In this document: positions 21,401 through 21,961 of the stretch, piece by piece
Numbering within the stretch: the first letter of the stretch is position 1
Layout: every line of letters begins with the position of its first letter
Assembly (NCBI GenBank): GCA_005788585.1
Contig: SYBY01000116.1
Location: 1-21,961 of the forward strand
Direction: 5' to 3'
DNA length: 21,961 nucleotides
Origin: Actinomycetota bacterium
GTDB taxonomy: Bacteria; Actinomycetota; Thermoleophilia; Solirubrobacterales; Solirubrobacteraceae
Position numbers and translations under genes: made by a program
The notes under the pieces: model-generated
Told to the model about the DNA's origin: nothing
Databases searched by the model: none
What the model saw: the letters and a program-made list of their open reading frames with translations, nothing else

Positions 21401-21961
21401 CTACGCGGAGGCAGCGGCCGCGGTGTCCTGGCGGATCCGCTTGGGCAGCATGAACCGCACGTCCTCGCGCAGGACCTCGAACTCCTCGACCTGCTCCACC
21501 CCGCGGTCGCGGAAGAACCCGACGAGGCGCTCGACGAGCTCCTCAGGCGCCGACGCGCCCGAGCTGATGCCCACGACGTGCTTGCCCTGCAGCCACTCCT
21601 CGCGGACCTGATCCTCGCGGTCGATGAGGTAGGCCTCGGTGCCCAGCTCCTGCGCGACCTGCACGAGCCGGCTGGAGTTCGACGAGTTCTTCGAGCCGAT
21701 GACCAGGACGAGGTCGCACAGCGGCGCCATCTGCTTGACGGCGGCCTGGCGGTTCGTCGTGGCGTAACAGATGTCGTCGGTGCGCGGCCCGGTGATGTTC
21801 GGGAACTTCTCGCGCAGCCGGTTGATGATGGCGCGGGTCTCGTCGACCGACAGCGTGGTCTGCGAGATGTAGGCGACCTTGTCGGGATCGGCGACCTCGA
21901 GGTTGTCGACGTCGGCCTCGGTCTCGACGAGGACGATGTGGTCGGGCGCCTCGCCCATCGT
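21401..21961 (-). CDS. ispH: 4-hydroxy-3-methylbut-2-enyl diphosphate reductase (IspH/LytB), C-terminal part
   Basis: The last 186 residues of IspH; the N-terminal part with the first two iron-sulfur cysteines lies beyond the right edge. IspH is the final enzyme of the MEP pathway and reduces HMBPP to IPP and DMAPP with a [4Fe-4S] cluster. Family text is unmistakable: GEAPDHIVLVE, AYISQTTLSVDET, DDICYATTNRQAAVKQMA with the third cluster cysteine, LVIGSKNSSNSSRLVQVA with the substrate-binding serine/asparagine pair, and VGISSGASAPEELVE in place of the common GITAGASAPE. An internal ATG at 21958 is not the start because the frame stays open to the edge and the segment aligns with the middle of the family. 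The length after this point is usual, so the 3' end is complete. Confidence 0.96.
   Translation of the reverse strand, partial: TMGEAPDHIVLVETEADVDNLEVADPDKVAYISQTTLSVDETRAIINRLREKFPNITGPRTDDICYATTNRQAAVKQMAPLCDLVLVIGSKNSSNSSRLVQVAQELGTEAYLIDREDQVREEWLQGKHVVGISSGASAPEELVERLVGFFRDRGVEQVEEFEVLREDVRFMLPKRIRQDTAAAASA

Overview
The window is about 22 kb of very GC-rich DNA. Many genes start with GTG, intergenic gaps are short, and long open frames lie opposite almost every gene. Protein types suggest a high-GC actinobacterium, most likely class Thermoleophilia (Solirubrobacterales or relatives). This placement is inferred from gene style, not from a marker gene. No tRNA, rRNA, CRISPR array, insertion sequence or prophage was seen. 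No stretch above 300 bp lacks a gene; the longest gaps are 10325-10521 and about 11993-12209.

Region 1 (1-10324, all minus strand) is the striking part. Read in the direction of transcription it encodes two large secreted proteins built from TIG/IPT repeats (7334-10324, seven repeats; 4524-7226, six repeats), then a membrane GAF-GGDEF diguanylate cyclase, a DUF916 / WxL-interacting-type protein with a C-terminal membrane anchor, a small WxL-type protein, and a second DUF916-type protein cut by the left edge. The TIG proteins each end in a 147-residue WxL-like module. The last four genes overlap or nearly touch. This looks like a WxL surface-complex locus, a system characterised in low-GC Firmicutes, rebuilt in a high-GC actinobacterium and tied to a cyclic-di-GMP synthase.

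Region 2 (10522-11992, minus) is a sulfur-transfer pair: a CysO-like ubiquitin-fold sulfur carrier ending in GG plus two extra residues, and a MoeB/MoeZ-type activating enzyme with its rhodanese domain at the N-terminus. The promoter side holds a -10-like box, an inverted repeat touching the ribosome-binding site and a 12-bp perfect hairpin.

Region 3 (12210-14456, plus) is a NarL-type two-component system (kinase and regulator overlapping by 4 bp) followed by a SCO1/SenC-type copper or redox protein. Facing it (14422-16025, minus) are a one-span small membrane protein and a multi-span membrane protein whose predicted mature N-terminus is a histidine.

Region 4 (16092-20201) holds four paralogous secreted proteins of about 245 residues (16092-16832, 17006-17740, 17831-18589, 19470-20201), interrupted by an opposite-strand redoxin-like protein that has lost the CxxC motif. 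Their function is unknown, but long motifs and four cysteines are conserved.

Region 5 (20268-21961, minus) is a metallophosphoesterase downstream of the C-terminal part of ispH (isoprenoid synthesis, MEP pathway), which runs off the right edge.
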